In this document: piece by piece, positions 1-9,907 of the stretch
Position numbering within the stretch: the first letter of the stretch is position 1
How the letters are laid out: every line of letters begins with the position of its first letter
Assembly: GCF_014217805.1 (NCBI RefSeq)
Contig: NZ_CP055156.1
Coordinates: 4,780,585 to 4,844,584, forward strand
Source: Adhaeribacter swui
GTDB lineage: Bacteria; Bacteroidota; Bacteroidia; Cytophagales; Hymenobacteraceae
Length of the DNA: 64,000 nt
Direction of reading: 5' to 3'
Position numbers and translations under genes: made by a program
Notes under the pieces: generated by a model
What the model was told of the DNA's origin: nothing
Database searches by the model: none
Seen by the model: only the letters and a program-made list of their open reading frames with translations

Positions 1-1
1 T

Positions 2-463
2 GGCCTTTTAAACAAACTAAAAACTGAAGGGCAATTAGCGGGAGTTTTGGGCCACGAAATTGGCCACGTAGTTGCCCGCCACTCCGCACAGCAATTAGCC
101 AAAGCTAAACTAACTCAAGGATTAGCGGGAGCCGCCGGTGTTGCCACCTACGACCCTGATAACCCACGCAGCGTAGCCGGTCCTATTGCGGCGGCGGCCA
201 TTGCAAAACTAATGACCTTAAAATACGGCCGCGACGATGAATTGCAGTCGGATAATCTGGCGGTAAGATTTACCACGGCAGCGGGTTACGACCCTCGGGC
301 CATGGTGCAGGTAATGGAAATTCTGGCGGCCTCGCGGGGCGGGGCTTCCAGCACGCCCGAATTTTTCCAAACGCACCCTAACCCGGAAAACCGGATTACC
401 AAAATCGAACAAGCCATTAACCAGGAATTTCCGCAGGGTTTACCGGGTGGTTTAACGCCGTAG
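2..463 (+). CDS. M48 family metalloprotease, C-terminal part (5' end outside window)
   Basis: The reading frame is open from base 2 and has no credible start inside the window, so this is the C-terminal ~153 residues of a longer protein. The zinc-protease signature HEIGH lies close to the window edge, and the downstream segment GRDDELQSDNLA supplies the third zinc ligand (glutamate) expected in the M48 (Ste24/HtpX/LoiP/BepA) families. The tail has the HPNPENRI motif usual in secreted or lipoprotein M48 proteases. Such enzymes work in envelope protein quality control. N-terminal signal or lipobox cannot be seen. It ends 26 bp before the convergent cysteine desulfurase gene, with no clear terminator in between. 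Family assignment is firm; substrate is unknown. Confidence 0.9.
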   Translation, partial: GLLNKLKTEGQLAGVLGHEIGHVVARHSAQQLAKAKLTQGLAGAAGVATYDPDNPRSVAGPIAAAAIAKLMTLKYGRDDELQSDNLAVRFTTAAGYDPRAMVQVMEILAASRGGASSTPEFFQTHPNPENRITKIEQAINQEFPQGLPGGLTP

Positions 464-488
464 AATTTAAAATTTTTAAAAAATAGGT

Positions 489-1649
489 TTAATGCGCCGC
501 TATTTGCCGCAATTTATCTACTACGTTGCGCACGTGCGTAATGGCATATTCTATTTCTTCAGCCGTTGTAAAACGGCTTAAACCAAATCGCAAAGAAGAA
601 TAAGCAAAATCATCGCTTAAACCCAAGGCTTTTAGCACATAAGAGGGCTCGATGGCCGCCGAAGTACACGCTGATCCTGAAGATACTGCCAAATCTTTTA
701 AGCCCAGCATTAAACTTTCGCCTTCCAGGTGTTTAAATGTAAGGTTGGTTACGTGGGGTAAGCGGTACATCTTAGAGCCATTGAGTTGGGTATCAGTAAT
801 CTGTAGTAGTTCGGATTCCAGGTGGTCGCGGAGGGTTTTTAAACGGGTGTGGTCGTTGGGCATCTCCAGCAGGCACAATTCGCAGGCTTTGCCCAGACCC
901 ACAATGCCCGGTACATTTAAGGTGCCCGAGCGCAGGCCGCGTTCGTGGCCGCCCCCGTCCATTTGCGCGGTAATTTTAACCAGCTGATTTTTTCGCCGCA
1001 CGTACAAAGCGCCCACGCCTTTTGGTCCGTAAATTTTATGCCCGGTAAAAGCCAATAAATCAATTTGATCAGCTTCTACATCCACCGGAATTTTACCTAC
1101 AGCCTGGGTAGCATCGGTCATAAACAAAATGCCGTGTTGATGGGCAATAGTAGAAATTTCACGGATCGGCTGGATAACACCTGTTTCGTTGTTCGCATAC
1201 ATTACCGCTATTAAAATGGTTTTCGGGGTAATGGCGGTTTCCAGTTCTTGTAAATCAATTAACCCTTCGGAATTTACTGGTAAATAGGTAACCTGAGCGC
1301 CCAGTTTTTCAAGGTGTTTGCAAGTATCCAGCACGGCTTTATGCTCCGTTACTGCCGTTATAATATGATTCCCTTTAGAGGCGTAGGTTTCAAATACGCC
1401 CTTTAGGGCCAGGTTCACCGATTCGGTAGCTCCCGAGGTAAAAACAATATCTTTGGGTTTACAATTAATTAAAGCGGCTACTTGTTCCCGGGCGAAATCC
1501 ACAGCTTCTTCGGCGGCCCAGCCAAATGCATGATTCCGAGAAGCGGCATTACCAAAGTGTTCCGTAAAATAAGGCAACAACGCATCCAGCACCCGGGGAT
1601 CTACCGGCGTAGTCGCGTTATTATCTAAATAAATTGGAAATTTTAACAT
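489..1649 (-). CDS. iscS: Cysteine desulfurase, IscS/NifS type
   Basis: PLP enzyme that takes sulfur from L-cysteine (giving alanine) for Fe-S cluster assembly and tRNA thiolation. The N-terminus YLDNNATTPVDPRV is typical of the IscS group. The PLP lysine is in GHKIYGPKG (about Lys205), and the catalytic cysteine sits in the SSGSACTS loop (about Cys328), as expected for group I enzymes. Length (386 aa) is slightly shorter than E. coli IscS. The ATG at 1649 is preferred over an in-frame TTG one codon upstream. No iscU, iscA or sufE-like gene is adjacent; the neighbours are a convergent protease and a divergent epimerase, so it appears to be a single-gene unit. Confidence 0.95.
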   Translation of the reverse strand: MLKFPIYLDNNATTPVDPRVLDALLPYFTEHFGNAASRNHAFGWAAEEAVDFAREQVAALINCKPKDIVFTSGATESVNLALKGVFETYASKGNHIITAVTEHKAVLDTCKHLEKLGAQVTYLPVNSEGLIDLQELETAITPKTILIAVMYANNETGVIQPIREISTIAHQHGILFMTDATQAVGKIPVDVEADQIDLLAFTGHKIYGPKGVGALYVRRKNQLVKITAQMDGGGHERGLRSGTLNVPGIVGLGKACELCLLEMPNDHTRLKTLRDHLESELLQITDTQLNGSKMYRLPHVTNLTFKHLEGESLMLGLKDLAVSSGSACTSAAIEPSYVLKALGLSDDFAYSSLRFGLSRFTTAEEIEYAITHVRNVVDKLRQIAAH

Positions 1650-1733
1650 CAAAGTGTATTCTAGAATTTACTGGCCGCTAAAAAAACACCATTAGCCGGT
1701 TTTAGTTTTAACTTGCTTTAAAATTAAGTAAAA

Positions 1734-2135
1734 ATGGAAAAAGTAGAACATATTGGTATTGCGGTTAAGGATTTGGCCCGGGCTAACGAATTGTACGCGC
1801 AACTGCTGAACACCCAACCTTACAAAACCGAGGAAGTACCATCGGAAAAAGTAATTACTTCTTTTTTTAAAACCGGAGAAACCAAAATCGAGCTATTGGC
1901 GGCTACCGACGAAACCAGCGTTATTGCTAAGTTTCTTCAAAAAAAAGGCGAAGGGCTCCACCACATTGCTTTTGCTGTAGACGATATACAATCCGAAATG
2001 CAACGCTTAAAGCAAGCCGGTTTTACCTTGCTAAATGAAACGCCTAAGGAAGGAGCAGACAATAAGTTAATCTGCTTTGTTCATCCTAAAGAAACCAACG
2101 GCGTGCTTATTGAGTTATGCCAGGAGAGAACCTGA
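1734..2135 (+). CDS. mce: Methylmalonyl-CoA epimerase
   Basis: Vicinal-oxygen-chelate fold enzyme of 133 residues that interconverts (2R)- and (2S)-methylmalonyl-CoA, linking propionyl-CoA carboxylase and methylmalonyl-CoA mutase. The start MEKVEHIGIAV and the later GLHHIAFAVDD are the paired VOC half-repeats. Likely metal ligands are His6, Glu53, a His of the HH pair near residue 76 and Glu127 in GVLIELCQ. Length matches the family. The ATG start lies about 85 bp from the divergent desulfurase start, so the two genes share a short promoter region. No mutase gene is in the window. Confidence 0.94.
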   Translation: MEKVEHIGIAVKDLARANELYAQLLNTQPYKTEEVPSEKVITSFFKTGETKIELLAATDETSVIAKFLQKKGEGLHHIAFAVDDIQSEMQRLKQAGFTLLNETPKEGADNKLICFVHPKETNGVLIELCQERT

Positions 2136-2264
2136 AAATACTAACCCTTACATTAACTATTAACTAAAAGGCACACTACTCCATTTTTGCTTCCGAAAAA
2201 TTTAAAAATAGGTTCAGTTAAGTTATTATTTTACTTAGAATTTAGCTTGATTTTAATCTTCTAT

Positions 2265-2281
2265 GGACTAAAAATTAGTCC
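2265..2281 (+). terminator. Candidate terminator hairpin after the epimerase gene
   Basis: A perfect 7-bp inverted repeat GGACTAA-AAA-TTAGTCC followed by CTTTCTCC lies between two convergent genes. The stem is short and A+T-rich and the T-tract is interrupted, so this is only a candidate. Confidence 0.4.
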
Positions 2282-2295
2282 TTTCTCCTATGGAA

Positions 2296-5200
2296 TTATT
2301 GCCGGATAATCCGGAGAATGAAATTTTCTGATCCGGTTTGTATCGAAACAATATAAGTACCAACTGCAAAGCTTTGTAAGTCCAGATCAATATACTGCCG
2401 GCCAGCTACGTCATTTCTCGACTCAGTTTTTATTAATTGGCCGGCAACATCCCAAATCTGGATAGTTGTTTTAAAATTCAGCTTTTCAGGTACATAAATT
2501 CTTACATCCTTTTGGGTCGGGTTCGGATAAGCAAATACTTTTTCAACTTTTGCTCCACCATGGCTATTCAGGACTATAATTTGGCTATATTTGAATTTAC
2601 CATCAAAATCAACTTGCTTTAAGCGATAATAAATTGCTGAGGTTGTTGCATAGGTATCCTCAAAAGAATATGTAAGTAAAGCATTACTATTTCCGGCACC
2701 TTCAACCTGGCCAATATGGTTAAAAGTTATGGCATCTAAACTTCTTTCAACGACGAAGTACTGGTTGTTTCTTTCCGTAGCAGTAGCCCAGGTTAAATGG
2801 ACCTTGCCATTTTGAAGAGTACCCTTAAAATACAACAAAGAAACCGGCAAAACAACTGGTGGATTAAAACGTGTGGCAGCCGTAGGATTACCATCCGGAC
2901 TTACACTATACGTAACCGGAATTTCCGTAATAATTCCGGTACCAGCTTCAGTAGCGGTAATATTAACGGTTCGGGTTCCGGAAGTTAAGGTAGATAAATC
3001 CGAAACATAAATTTTACCGGTTGTAAGATCTACACTGGTACCTGGTAAAAAATTAGTACCGGTAAAAGTATATTGTTTACCATTTTGTAATTTAGGTGTA
3101 GCAATTATTTCTTTAAAAACGTATTCGCTCCGGGCATAAGCCGGGCTTACTGTGTAATTAATGGCACAATTAGTAACTGCCAAAGAAACCGAATTAGAAG
3201 TAACAACAGCACAAGTACCAATGAATGCTTTAACAGTGAAGGACGCATTTTGATTAAGGTTAACGTAAAAATCCAGGAGTCCTGAACCATTATAAGTTCC
3301 CCAGGTAACTTCGGGTGTAGTACTGTTATTGCGGAATAACTGATAGGTATAATTGGTTTGTGGGTTAGTGACTGAAATTACCGTAGAACCACTTCCGCAA
3401 AAAGAAGCTGGTGTACTGGAAATGGTAGGCACAACAGGTTTTATAACCGTAATAATTGATGTGCCAGACATTGTAACATTGCTGCAACCTGTAGGACCAA
3501 CAGCTTGTACCGTTAAGCTGGTGTTTTCACTTAAACTTCCGGATGTTAAAGTTATACTATTTCCAGTACCATTTACCGGATTTCCTGTGGGCGTAGTTCC
3601 ATTAAAAATTTGGTATTGAACACCGGACTGAGAACCAGTTAAAGTAAGCTGAGCGGTGCTCCCACTGCAAATGGTTTGGTTATTAGGAGAAATATTAAAT
3701 AGCGAAGCAGGTTTATTAACTGTAACAGCAGTAGAGCCATTCATGGTAACATTGTTACACCCACCAGGAGCAATTGCCTGAACGGTTAAAGTTGTGTTGG
3801 CGGTTAAAGGGCCTGAAATAAGGTTTATTGCGCCTCCAGAACTTAATACTGCCGATCCGGTAGGGGAACTTCCGTTAAAAATTTGATATTGAACTCCAGA
3901 CTGGGAGTTTGCAATATTTATAGTTGCTGAGCTGCTGCTACAAATTGTTAAATTGCTGGTTAATACATTGTAAGCAATAGGAGGAGAGTTTACGGTAATA
4001 ACTGCTGATCCAGTCATGGTTACATTGCTGCATCCAGCAAGAGCTATAGCTTGAACCGTTAATGTTGTACTAGCCGATAAAGCGGCTGAGTTAAGGGTAA
4101 TAGCGTTTCCGGTGCCATTTACAGGATTTCCCGTTGGCGTACTGCCATTAAAGATTTGATATTGAATACCGGACTGGGAACCAGATATAGTAATTTGGGC
4201 CGTGCCTCCACTGCATATAGTTTTATTACCAGAGGTAATACTGAAAACATTGGGTGGGTTATTTACGGTTACAACAGTGGAGCCCGCCATAGTCACATTG
4301 GTACAACCAGTAGGAGCTGTCGCCTGCACGGTTAAAGTGGTGCTGGTGTTTAAATTTCCAGAAGTAATTGTGATGGCATTGCCTGTCCCAGTGACTGAAT
4401 TTCCAGTTGCTGTACTACCGTCGTAAATTTGATATTGAACTCCAGATTGGGACCCGGATAAGGAAAGTTGGGCTGTGCCGCCCTTACAAATGGTTAAGCT
4501 GGATGGAGTTAAATCAAATTTGGTTGGAGGAATATTTACGGTAATTGTTGCAGAGCCATTCATAGCAACATTGTTACAGCCATTTGGATCTATAGCCCGC
4601 ACCGTTAAAGTTGAGGTAGAACTCAGTGTTTCAGAAGTTAAGGTAATTGCATTTCCTGTACCTGTTACTTGGGCTCCGCTCGGAGTGGTGCCATTATATA
4701 TTTGATATTTAATTCCACTTTGTGAACCAGATAAGGAAAGTTGGACTGTACCGCCGGTACAAATTGTTTGGCTTAATGGTGTTACATTAAAAACAGATGG
4801 TGGGGTAAAAAGAGTTACTGTCGAAGATCCATTCATGGTAACGTCGCTGCAAGCGCTGGGTGCTATGGCCCGCACCGTAAGAGTAGCATTGGTAGTTAAA
4901 GGGCCGGAAATCAGGGTTAAGATTCCCCCATTCCCAGTTACCTGATTTCCGGTGGGTGTACTGCCATTATAGAGCTGATAATTAACTCCGGACTGAGAGC
5001 CAGATAAGGTTAATGTTGCCGTGCCTCCATTACAAGTAGATTGAGTAGAAGGCGAAACATTAAAAACAGTCGGTGGAAAATTAACGGTGATAGAATACGT
5101 ACTGTTTGCTATAGTTACATTTCCGCAAGAAGCCCCTATTTTATAAGCTCTCACCGTAAGGGTTGCACTGGAAGTTAAATCAGCGGAGGTTAAAATAATA

Positions 5201-7821
5201 GTACCACCTGTTCCCAAAACTGATGAACCACTTACCATGTTTGTATTGACATTGTACATTTCGTAAACCACTCCATTTTCAGAATTAGCAACAGATATTT
5301 TAGCAGCGCCATTGCTGCAAAAAGTATTAGCCGAAGTTAGAGTGGTGGACGGGATAGTTGTACTTGGGGGGGTACAGGAAATTGTTACAGCCGTAGATGG
5401 GTCACTTTCTAAACAACCCGTATTCGCATTAGCCGCAATGGTTGCAGTTACCCGCAATCCAGCTGCCACCTCGCTGGCCGGAATACCCGATACTGTCCAG
5501 TTTCCTGCTGCGGCAACTGTGGCAGTTTGGCTGATAGGAGTTCCATCAATATATATCCGGATAGTGCTGGGGTTAGTAACCGTTCCTGTAATGAATCCAG
5601 TGATAGAAGTTGCTCCTTCCGTAACTGCATTTATCGTAATAGCACTGCCACTAGGCTTGCTTGATACACTTGTAGTAGTCGAATTACTGCTAACCGTTTT
5701 GTTGGGTGCCGTTGCCGTAGCATAAAAAGTAGAGCCACCAGTTAATTGATTTGCTGGAATGGTCGCCGTCCAATAACCAGCGGAACTAACCGTTGCAGTA
5801 GCTAAAGCAGTGCTTACCCCAGTTTTATAAATAGTAATAGTAGTTCCGGCCGCTTCGGAGGAAGTACCTGTAACAGAAATAATAGAAGTAGATGTACAAT
5901 AATTACCAGTGATAGCTGGGGCCATAGAAGGTACGCCGCAAGTTGATCCAATAGTAACACCATTTGAAGGAGCAGAAAGGCCTTTAAAACCAGAAGAATA
6001 AGTAGCAGGGTCCCCTGGTTCCTTGGCTTTCACAGTTACTACATCATTTAGTGTAAAACCATATAAAGACATATCAATAGACCAGACTCCGTTGCCATTG
6101 GCAGTTGCTACCGATATTATGCCACCATTTGCGTCGGATCTAACAGATTGACCATTAGAAAATAAATAAATTAAAGCATTCGCTACAGATGTACCAGTTA
6201 TAGTTATAGTACTAGGACATATATTGGAAGTAGAAATGGTTGGTGTAGCTGTGGTTGTAGCATTAGGCGTAGGATTTAATGTGTTACCGGTGAGGTAATA
6301 TTGAGTAGATCGCGGCGATTCACAGCCGTTAACAGTTGCCGTTGCAGAAAGAGTCACGTAACTTGAGGCTCCTGAGCCTTTACCAGTACTACTACAATCA
6401 TAACTGAAAGCAAATTGAGTACATGAATTAGAAGGGGTAAACCTATAAGTATAAGGACTGGTAGTGCTAACCGGAGCAACTGTTCCTGTAAATACAACAC
6501 CATCCCGGTAAATTTTTAAAGTGCTGGTAGTTAAACCGGCATAGGCGGAGGTTATAAGTAATGTTTTAGAACCACTCTCAAGAGCAATACTGGAAGGCGC
6601 CGTGGTGGTACAGGTACCAGCCTGTAAATTAGCCACTGTAACCGCATTCGAAGCTGGTGAATATACTTCCGCACAACCCGCTGTATTGGCGTAGAAAATT
6701 TTAGCGGTAATTACTTCACCCGCGGCCAAGGTTGTTCCGGAGGGTACCGGAAAAGACCAGGTTCTGTCACTTGCCACTGTAACAGTAGTGGTGGATATAA
6801 TTTCTGTTGGCGTGGCAGAGGCAGAAGCAGCTTTATAAAGCTTTACAATGCCTCCTATTTCTGAAGAGGTACCGGTAAAAGAGGTAGCATTAACCCGGAT
6901 AGGTGGATTGTTCAGTACGGGTGCGGTTGGAGTTCCTCTACAAAATTCTCCAGCTTGTAACTGGGATAAAGTGGTAGGTGGAAAGCTGTTAATCACGTTG
7001 CGCCAGATGGTTTGGGGGTTGTTGCCATATAAACGGTCGTCTACGCCCCCAACATCAGCAGCCGTTCCCGAAATACCGCTTTGCGCACTGGTTATAGTAG
7101 TACCCGACATACGCAACGGTGTACTGGCAGTAATGGCACCATTAAAGGCAGAAAGTGGTATATAAAAATCGTAAAAATAATCTGCATCGTCTCCGTTTCT
7201 CGTAAGAGCAACACTTCTTTGGGAATATTGGTTAACGTCACCATTAAAAACAATAATGGAGGATGCGACCCCATTTACTGGCCGATGATCAATTAATCGA
7301 ACATTAAAGTTAGTAGCCAGTAATAATTCAAACTCAAAACCCGGATTAGCGGCAGCGTACCCGGTGGGGTTGGTTGGATTGGCAGGAGTGGCAAAGGTAT
7401 TATCCGTATCTAATAGAATACTAAAACCTTTGGAAGCAGTAGAGGTGCTCCCCACCCGAACCCGGCATAAAATATTTCCTTTATCATCAAAATACATCCC
7501 CCAGGGCGGCTGGGCTAAATCTGTTTGACCACCATTTGCTCCGGTAGAAATATCTCCTAAAGGTTCTGAACCAAACAAAGGTAAGGATCTATAAGGAATC
7601 TCACTGGCGGTACTGCCCACATCCGTTCCACTAAATCCGGCGGTTGTTTTAGAAACATATCCATCCCCATTCGGATCTAAAACCTGAGGAGTAGCAGCTG
7701 TGGATTTTTTAAAAATAAGACCTGGCGTTTGGCCCCAGGCTTGATTTATAAATAATAAAAATAAAACGAAAATTGTATTTATCTTCCAAATTCTGGAAAA
7801 TTTTGTATTAGCAACAACCAT
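2296..7821 (-). CDS. Giant secreted repeat protein with T9SS type A sorting domain
   Basis: 1841 residues. The N-terminus has a signal peptide (hydrophobic IFVLFLLFINQAWG, likely cut before QTPG). Residues about 30-290 form a region with VLDPNGDGYVS and WGMYFDD motifs, seen by recollection in other Cytophagales surface proteins. Several Thr/Ser-rich Ig-like modules follow (about 300-820), then about eight related modules of ~91 aa (about 820-1550). Each module has the core SGSQSGVQYQI, a TIC cysteine near its start and a GC-x-NVTM cysteine near its end, suggesting one disulfide per module. After these comes an LPVSLLYFKG...VERS segment and a C-terminal YPNPTQKDVRIYVP...GTYIVSI domain, the T9SS type A secretion signal. 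It is probably a cell-surface or secreted adhesin or matrix protein; ligand unknown. It is single-gene, with a TATATTTG -7 box upstream. Confidence 0.9.
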   Translation of the reverse strand: MVVANTKFSRIWKINTIFVLFLLFINQAWGQTPGLIFKKSTAATPQVLDPNGDGYVSKTTAGFSGTDVGSTASEIPYRSLPLFGSEPLGDISTGANGGQTDLAQPPWGMYFDDKGNILCRVRVGSTSTASKGFSILLDTDNTFATPANPTNPTGYAAANPGFEFELLLATNFNVRLIDHRPVNGVASSIIVFNGDVNQYSQRSVALTRNGDDADYFYDFYIPLSAFNGAITASTPLRMSGTTITSAQSGISGTAADVGGVDDRLYGNNPQTIWRNVINSFPPTTLSQLQAGEFCRGTPTAPVLNNPPIRVNATSFTGTSSEIGGIVKLYKAASASATPTEIISTTTVTVASDRTWSFPVPSGTTLAAGEVITAKIFYANTAGCAEVYSPASNAVTVANLQAGTCTTTAPSSIALESGSKTLLITSAYAGLTTSTLKIYRDGVVFTGTVAPVSTTSPYTYRFTPSNSCTQFAFSYDCSSTGKGSGASSYVTLSATATVNGCESPRSTQYYLTGNTLNPTPNATTTATPTISTSNICPSTITITGTSVANALIYLFSNGQSVRSDANGGIISVATANGNGVWSIDMSLYGFTLNDVVTVKAKEPGDPATYSSGFKGLSAPSNGVTIGSTCGVPSMAPAITGNYCTSTSIISVTGTSSEAAGTTITIYKTGVSTALATATVSSAGYWTATIPANQLTGGSTFYATATAPNKTVSSNSTTTSVSSKPSGSAITINAVTEGATSITGFITGTVTNPSTIRIYIDGTPISQTATVAAAGNWTVSGIPASEVAAGLRVTATIAANANTGCLESDPSTAVTISCTPPSTTIPSTTLTSANTFCSNGAAKISVANSENGVVYEMYNVNTNMVSGSSVLGTGGTIILTSADLTSSATLTVRAYKIGASCGNVTIANSTYSITVNFPPTVFNVSPSTQSTCNGGTATLTLSGSQSGVNYQLYNGSTPTGNQVTGNGGILTLISGPLTTNATLTVRAIAPSACSDVTMNGSSTVTLFTPPSVFNVTPLSQTICTGGTVQLSLSGSQSGIKYQIYNGTTPSGAQVTGTGNAITLTSETLSSTSTLTVRAIDPNGCNNVAMNGSATITVNIPPTKFDLTPSSLTICKGGTAQLSLSGSQSGVQYQIYDGSTATGNSVTGTGNAITITSGNLNTSTTLTVQATAPTGCTNVTMAGSTVVTVNNPPNVFSITSGNKTICSGGTAQITISGSQSGIQYQIFNGSTPTGNPVNGTGNAITLNSAALSASTTLTVQAIALAGCSNVTMTGSAVITVNSPPIAYNVLTSNLTICSSSSATINIANSQSGVQYQIFNGSSPTGSAVLSSGGAINLISGPLTANTTLTVQAIAPGGCNNVTMNGSTAVTVNKPASLFNISPNNQTICSGSTAQLTLTGSQSGVQYQIFNGTTPTGNPVNGTGNSITLTSGSLSENTSLTVQAVGPTGCSNVTMSGTSIITVIKPVVPTISSTPASFCGSGSTVISVTNPQTNYTYQLFRNNSTTPEVTWGTYNGSGLLDFYVNLNQNASFTVKAFIGTCAVVTSNSVSLAVTNCAINYTVSPAYARSEYVFKEIIATPKLQNGKQYTFTGTNFLPGTSVDLTTGKIYVSDLSTLTSGTRTVNITATEAGTGIITEIPVTYSVSPDGNPTAATRFNPPVVLPVSLLYFKGTLQNGKVHLTWATATERNNQYFVVERSLDAITFNHIGQVEGAGNSNALLTYSFEDTYATTSAIYYRLKQVDFDGKFKYSQIIVLNSHGGAKVEKVFAYPNPTQKDVRIYVPEKLNFKTTIQIWDVAGQLIKTESRNDVAGRQYIDLDLQSFAVGTYIVSIQTGSENFILRIIRQ
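3433..5070 (-). repeat. Six tandem 273-bp repeats within the surface protein gene
   Basis: Six successive units of exactly 91 codons (273 bp; 6 x 273 = 1638) run without insertions or deletions. Unit starts can be read from the protein as TVFNVSP, SVFNVTP, TKFDLTP, NVFSITS, IAYNVLT and SLFNISP. Each unit carries ICxGGTAQLxLSGSQSG and ends in VTVNxPP. A more diverged unit flanks each side (about 5071-5360 and 3150-3432). Identity is high at protein level but moderate at DNA level, so this is an old expansion rather than a recent slippage product. Confidence 0.93.
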
Positions 7822-7852
7822 ATAAAAAAAGTACTATATTGGTGATACTTAA

Positions 7853-7860
7853 CAAATATA
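7853..7860 (-). promoter_or_regulatory. Candidate -7 box (TATATTTG) for the repeat surface protein
   Basis: On the minus strand TATATTTG fits the Bacteroidota -7 consensus TAnnTTTG and lies 31 bp upstream of the ATG. No TTG is seen at the right -33 distance, so this rests on the -7 box alone. Confidence 0.5.
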
Positions 7861-8425
7861 TTTACAATTGTTATATACCAGCATTTGCTATAAAGGAGGG
7901 GAATTAAATTTTAGTTGAACTTAAAAAAAATGTCGATAAACACCTTATTTTACTCGTTAAACCTACTTTAAAATTAAGGCAAATTAATACTGGCCTTTTA
8001 TATTACTAAATTTTTAAATAATTTAAATTTAAATATTTATAAGAATAATTAAATTAAAATTTTATTAAAAATAAATTAAAGGCTTTAAGAATACATCTTT
8101 TATTATAACTTAAATTGCACTTTTATATAATGGTGGTATCAATCTTATAGTTTATCATGCAACAATTTATAACCTCATTTGAAGTATTCAGAAGAGATTG
8201 CTTAAAAGAAATTAAAGGAATTTTCATCAATTAACCACCATCATCTGTTAATTTCGACTAAAGCATTTTATAATCAAGGCATATGAAAAACATAAATCGG
8301 CTATTTACCAATTAAAAATTGAAATAATATCACCATAATTTTAAAACATTGCGGATAATAAAACCACAAAACATCTTTTTACTAGGTGGAATCTTCACAA
8401 ATAATGTCAGCCAATGATAAATGTA
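7861..8425. other. A+T-rich intergenic region between divergent genes
   Basis: About 565 bp of very A+T-rich sequence between the divergent surface-protein and CCA-transferase genes. No ORF with a recognisable product, no tRNA-like fold and no strong inverted repeat was found. It is longer than needed for two promoters and could hold regulatory sites for the surface protein, but nothing specific can be named. Confidence 0.6.
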
Positions 8426-8433
8426 TATTTTTG
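8426..8433 (+). promoter_or_regulatory. Candidate -7 box (TATTTTTG) for the CCA-adding enzyme gene
   Basis: TATTTTTG matches TAnnTTTG and ends 22 bp before the ATG. The -33 element is not clear. Confidence 0.5.
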
Positions 8434-8455
8434 CAGGCTCAACCTGGATTAATTT

Positions 8456-9874
8456 ATGCAAACCATCTCGTTACCGGAACATCGCATTTTTAAAATAATT
8501 GCCGAAGCAGCCGCCCAATTGCAAGTAGAAACTTACGTTATTGGCGGTTTTGTGCGTGACTTAATTTTAAAAAGGCCTTCGAAAGATATTGATGTGGTTT
8601 GCGTAGGCGATGGCCCTGCGCTGGCGCAAAAGGTAGCTAATCTGTTACCGGAAAAGCCGTCAGTTACCATTTTTAAAAATTTTGGTACGGCCATGTTGCG
8701 CACCGATGACTGGGAAGTAGAATTTGTGGGCGCCCGGCGGGAGTCGTACCGCAGCAATTCCCGGAAACCCGAAGTAGAGGCCGGCACTTTGCAGGACGAT
8801 TTAAACCGCCGCGATTTTACCATCAATGCTTTAGGCATATCGTTAAACCAAGATAATTTTGGTGCTTTAATCGATGCTTTCAACGGGGTGGGGGACATTC
8901 GGCGGAAGATAATGAAAACGCCGCTAGACCCCGATATTACCTTCACCGACGATCCTTTGCGCATGATGCGGGCCATCCGGTTTGCTACGCAGTTAGATTT
9001 TGATATTGATCCGGATACCTACGACGCCCTTAGCCGCAACAAAGAACGCATTCAAATTATCTCGAAAGAGCGGATTGCCGATGAGCTAAATAAAATAATT
9101 CTGGCTAAAACGCCCTCTTATGGTTTTAAGTTACTGTATCAATGCGGTTTGCTGGAATTAATTTTTCCGAAAATGACCGCTTTACAAGGCGTAGAAACCA
9201 TTAATGGCAATACCCACAAAGATAATTTTTACCACACTTTGCAGGTGCTGGATAATGTAGCCAAAACTTCAGATAATTTGTGGCTGCGCTGGGCCGCCAT
9301 TCTGCACGACATTGCCAAGCCCGAAACCAAACGTTATTCCGAGAAAGTAGGCTGGACTTTTCACGGGCACGAAGACCGGGGCGCCCGCCAGGTACCCAAG
9401 ATTTTTGCGGAGCTTAAATTGCCTTTAAACGAGCACATGCGTTACGTGCAAAAGCTGGTAAAGCTTCATTTGCGGCCTATTGCCTTAGTAAAAGATTCCG
9501 TCACCGACTCGGCGGTGCGGCGCTTGCTGTACGAAGCCGGCGACGATATTGATGATTTAATGGTGCTGTGCAACGCCGATATTACCTCTAAAGACCATAA
9601 TAAGGTTAAGAAGTACTTGCAAAATTTTAAAAAAGTAGACCAGAAAATGAAGCAGGTAGAAGAAACCGATAAACTGCGGAATTTTCAGCCGGTTATTACG
9701 GGCGAAATTATCATGGCTACTTTTGGGTTAAAACCTTCCCGCGAGGTTGGTATAATTAAAGAAAGCTTAACCGAAGCCATTCTGGAAGGCGAAATTAAAA
9801 ACGAATACGATCAGGCATTTGCTTATATGCTCCAGAAAGGCCAAACCATGGGCTTGGTGCCGGTAAATGGCTAA
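8456..9874 (+). CDS. cca: CCA tRNA nucleotidyltransferase / poly(A) polymerase family with HD domain
   Basis: 472-residue class II nucleotidyltransferase that adds or repairs the 3'-CCA end of tRNAs. The head domain has GGFVRDLIL followed by the metal-binding pair in DIDVV (residues ~44 and 46). Motif RRDFTINALG and the nucleotide-selection helix region (DDPLRMMRAIRFATQ) follow. An HD phosphohydrolase domain occupies about residues 250-400 (LHDIAKPETK, then HGHEDRG and a later H-x-RP). This head-plus-HD layout is normal for the Bacteroidota enzyme, which is usually the only CCA-adding protein. The ATG start agrees with the -7 box 22 bp upstream. The next gene is convergent, with a short gap. 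Confidence 0.93.
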   Translation: MQTISLPEHRIFKIIAEAAAQLQVETYVIGGFVRDLILKRPSKDIDVVCVGDGPALAQKVANLLPEKPSVTIFKNFGTAMLRTDDWEVEFVGARRESYRSNSRKPEVEAGTLQDDLNRRDFTINALGISLNQDNFGALIDAFNGVGDIRRKIMKTPLDPDITFTDDPLRMMRAIRFATQLDFDIDPDTYDALSRNKERIQIISKERIADELNKIILAKTPSYGFKLLYQCGLLELIFPKMTALQGVETINGNTHKDNFYHTLQVLDNVAKTSDNLWLRWAAILHDIAKPETKRYSEKVGWTFHGHEDRGARQVPKIFAELKLPLNEHMRYVQKLVKLHLRPIALVKDSVTDSAVRRLLYEAGDDIDDLMVLCNADITSKDHNKVKKYLQNFKKVDQKMKQVEETDKLRNFQPVITGEIIMATFGLKPSREVGIIKESLTEAILEGEIKNEYDQAFAYMLQKGQTMGLVPVNG

Positions 9875-9907
9875 GTAACCCACCACTGTTTAAGCTTTGC
9901 TGAATTT

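Noticed and set aside
3353-5725. Plus-strand ORFs opposite the repeat surface protein
   Set aside because: They recur with the 273-bp period of the repeats and have no signal, family or start site; they are mirror frames of Thr/Val-rich coding sequence.
7861-8425. Possible small RNA or ORF in the long A+T-rich gap
   Set aside because: No open frame above ~30 codons with coding character and no stable G+C-containing stem was found.
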